Shown in pieces: positions 32,191-33,076 of a stretch of DNA of 33,076 bases (within the stretch, counting starts at the first letter, position 1; every line of letters starts with the position of its first letter). The translations under genes were made by a program, and so were the position numbers. The DNA is from Bacteroidota bacterium (GTDB lineage Bacteria > Bacteroidota > Bacteroidia > AKYH767-A > OLB10). Under the pieces are notes generated by a model. That model made no database searches. It had not been told where the DNA came from and worked only from the letters and a program-made list of their open reading frames with translations. The DNA lies in contig JAHEKC010000021.1 of NCBI GenBank assembly GCA_024638565.1, positions 1 through 33,076 of the forward strand, read 5' to 3'.

Positions 32191-33076
32191 GTGAACATAG
32201 TGGAATTGTACCAGGCTTACCTGGACTGCGGCCGGAAGGTATTTACCGATACCCGCAAGGCCATGCCCGGCGGGATCTTTTTCGCCATCAGGGGGGACCG
32301 CTTTAACGGAAATCGATTTGTCGGGGATGCGGTTGCAGGAGGTGCGGTGCTGGCTGTTGCCGATGACGAATCACTTTCCGGCCATGACAGGGTTATGGTG
32401 ACAAGTGACACCACCACTGCATTGCAGGAGCTGGCCCTCCATCACCGGAGGCAACTGAAGGGAACCAGGATCATCGGCCTGACAGGCAGCAACGGTAAAA
32501 CGACAACCAAGGAACTCATGCGAAGTATGTTATCCCCATCCTTCCGGGTCTCCGCTACTGAGGGCAATCTGAATAATCACCTGGGTGTTCCACTGACGCT
32601 GCTGGCGATACCTGACGACTGCCAATATGGTATCGTGGAAATGGGCGCTAATCACCGGAAAGAAATATCGGAATTATGCGCCATCGCTGAACCCGACAGC
32701 GGCCTGGTGACCAATGTGGGAAAAGCGCATTTGGAAGGATTCGGCGGATTCGAAGGGGTCAAAGCGGGCAAGGGGGAACTTTATGATTGGCTGAAGGGCA
32801 GTGGCGGTATTGCATTCGTGAACGCCTCCGATCAGACGCTTTTGGAGATGCTTGGTTCGCACAACCAGGTCGTATACTATGGCAGGAGCGACAGGTCCCT
32901 CGTCAGTGGTGAGGGGCGCCTGCATAACGGATTGCTGGAGCTGCACTGGCGCACCGGAAAGGAGACATTCATCACGCCCACCTCATTCACGGGGCTGTAT
33001 AACGTACCCAATATGCTGGCCGCGGCCTGTGTGGCCGTTCACTACGGGGTGAAGCCGGGCGCAGTGAATGCCGCCC
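32191..33076 (+). CDS. murF: UDP-N-acetylmuramoyl-tripeptide:D-alanyl-D-alanine ligase, 5' part (partial)
   Basis: MurF adds D-Ala-D-Ala to the peptidoglycan precursor in the cytoplasm. The first 295 codons are in the window and the frame is open at the right edge. The N-terminal domain shows VFTDTRKAMPGGIFFAIRG, the MurF-type substrate-binding start. The ATP-binding P-loop is GLTGSNGKTTTKEL (about residues 94-107), followed by TEGNLNNHLGVPLTLL and the MGANHRKEI and TNVGKAHLEGF blocks of the Mur ligase central domain. I take the GTG at 32191 as start; a second GTG at 32200 is possible. The gldJ-murF order is a known arrangement in flavobacteria. Confidence 0.94.
   Translation, partial: MNIVELYQAYLDCGRKVFTDTRKAMPGGIFFAIRGDRFNGNRFVGDAVAGGAVLAVADDESLSGHDRVMVTSDTTTALQELALHHRRQLKGTRIIGLTGSNGKTTTKELMRSMLSPSFRVSATEGNLNNHLGVPLTLLAIPDDCQYGIVEMGANHRKEISELCAIAEPDSGLVTNVGKAHLEGFGGFEGVKAGKGELYDWLKGSGGIAFVNASDQTLLEMLGSHNQVVYYGRSDRSLVSGEGRLHNGLLELHWRTGKETFITPTSFTGLYNVPNMLAAACVAVHYGVKPGAVNAA

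Noticed and set aside
1-33076. Mobile elements, CRISPR arrays, tRNA genes, restriction or defence genes
   Set aside because: None were seen on reading both strands; codon use and gene packing are uniform, so no island is proposed.

Overview
The window is an ordinary chromosomal stretch of a Bacteroidota bacterium with roughly balanced base composition, which is G+C-rich for that phylum (my impression, not calculated). Three things point to Bacteroidota. First, there are type IX secretion (T9SS) genes: porU, porV, a PorP/SprF-family gene and gldJ. Second, the phylum-specific small gene DUF4295 lies between rpmG and ftsY. Third, the intergenic regions are full of TAnnTTTG boxes, the -7 element of the Bacteroidota primary sigma factor. 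The porU/porV/cdd/pdhA/pdhC/gldJ/murF neighbourhood resembles that of Flavobacteriia. I saw no insertion sequence, phage, CRISPR array, tRNA or rRNA gene, and no gap above about 300 bases without a gene.

Layout. 1-5313: 3' part of dnaE, then translation and targeting genes (rpmB, an exported M24 aminopeptidase, rpmG, DUF4295, terminator, ftsY). 5430-7149: a stand-alone T9SS cargo protein and a small exported protein of unknown function. 7180-10168: rimO, a membrane-bound LytTR regulator, and a small integral membrane protein preceded by three direct repeats. 10161-13833: a small secreted protein on the minus strand, an AIM24-family protein, and a multi-pass membrane patatin-like phospholipase. 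13889-15456 (minus): RNase P RNA and a GT4 glycosyltransferase. 15559-18488: an operon of a small membrane protein, mutL and a rhomboid protease. 18599-20583: divergent cold-shock protein and adenine deaminase. 20649-29310 (minus): porU, porV, ispF, cdd, pdhA and pdhC. 29553-33076 (plus): a PorP/SprF-family gene, gldJ, terminator, and the 5' part of murF.

How the genes work together. PorV and PorU form part of the outer-membrane attachment complex that removes C-terminal sorting domains from T9SS cargo and anchors the cargo. GldJ and PorP/SprF proteins belong to the trans-envelope motor and adhesin side of the same system. The protein at 5430-6602 carries such a C-terminal domain and is a likely client. 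The pdhA/pdhC pair supplies E1-alpha and E2 of pyruvate dehydrogenase; no pdhB or E3 gene is in the window.

Most interesting points. (1) Three 13-bp direct repeats about 20 bp apart run from the stop codon of the LytTR regulator to a -7 box without a -33 element, suggesting an activator-dependent promoter for the next membrane gene. (2) MutL appears to have lost its endonuclease motifs. (3) There is a strong set of -7 boxes with no recognisable -33 partner, including two pairs of face-to-face promoters and two apparently leaderless GTG starts (ispF, murF). (4) A two-hairpin leader precedes rpmB. I did not find a clearly undescribed multi-gene system; the LytTR cassette is the nearest candidate.
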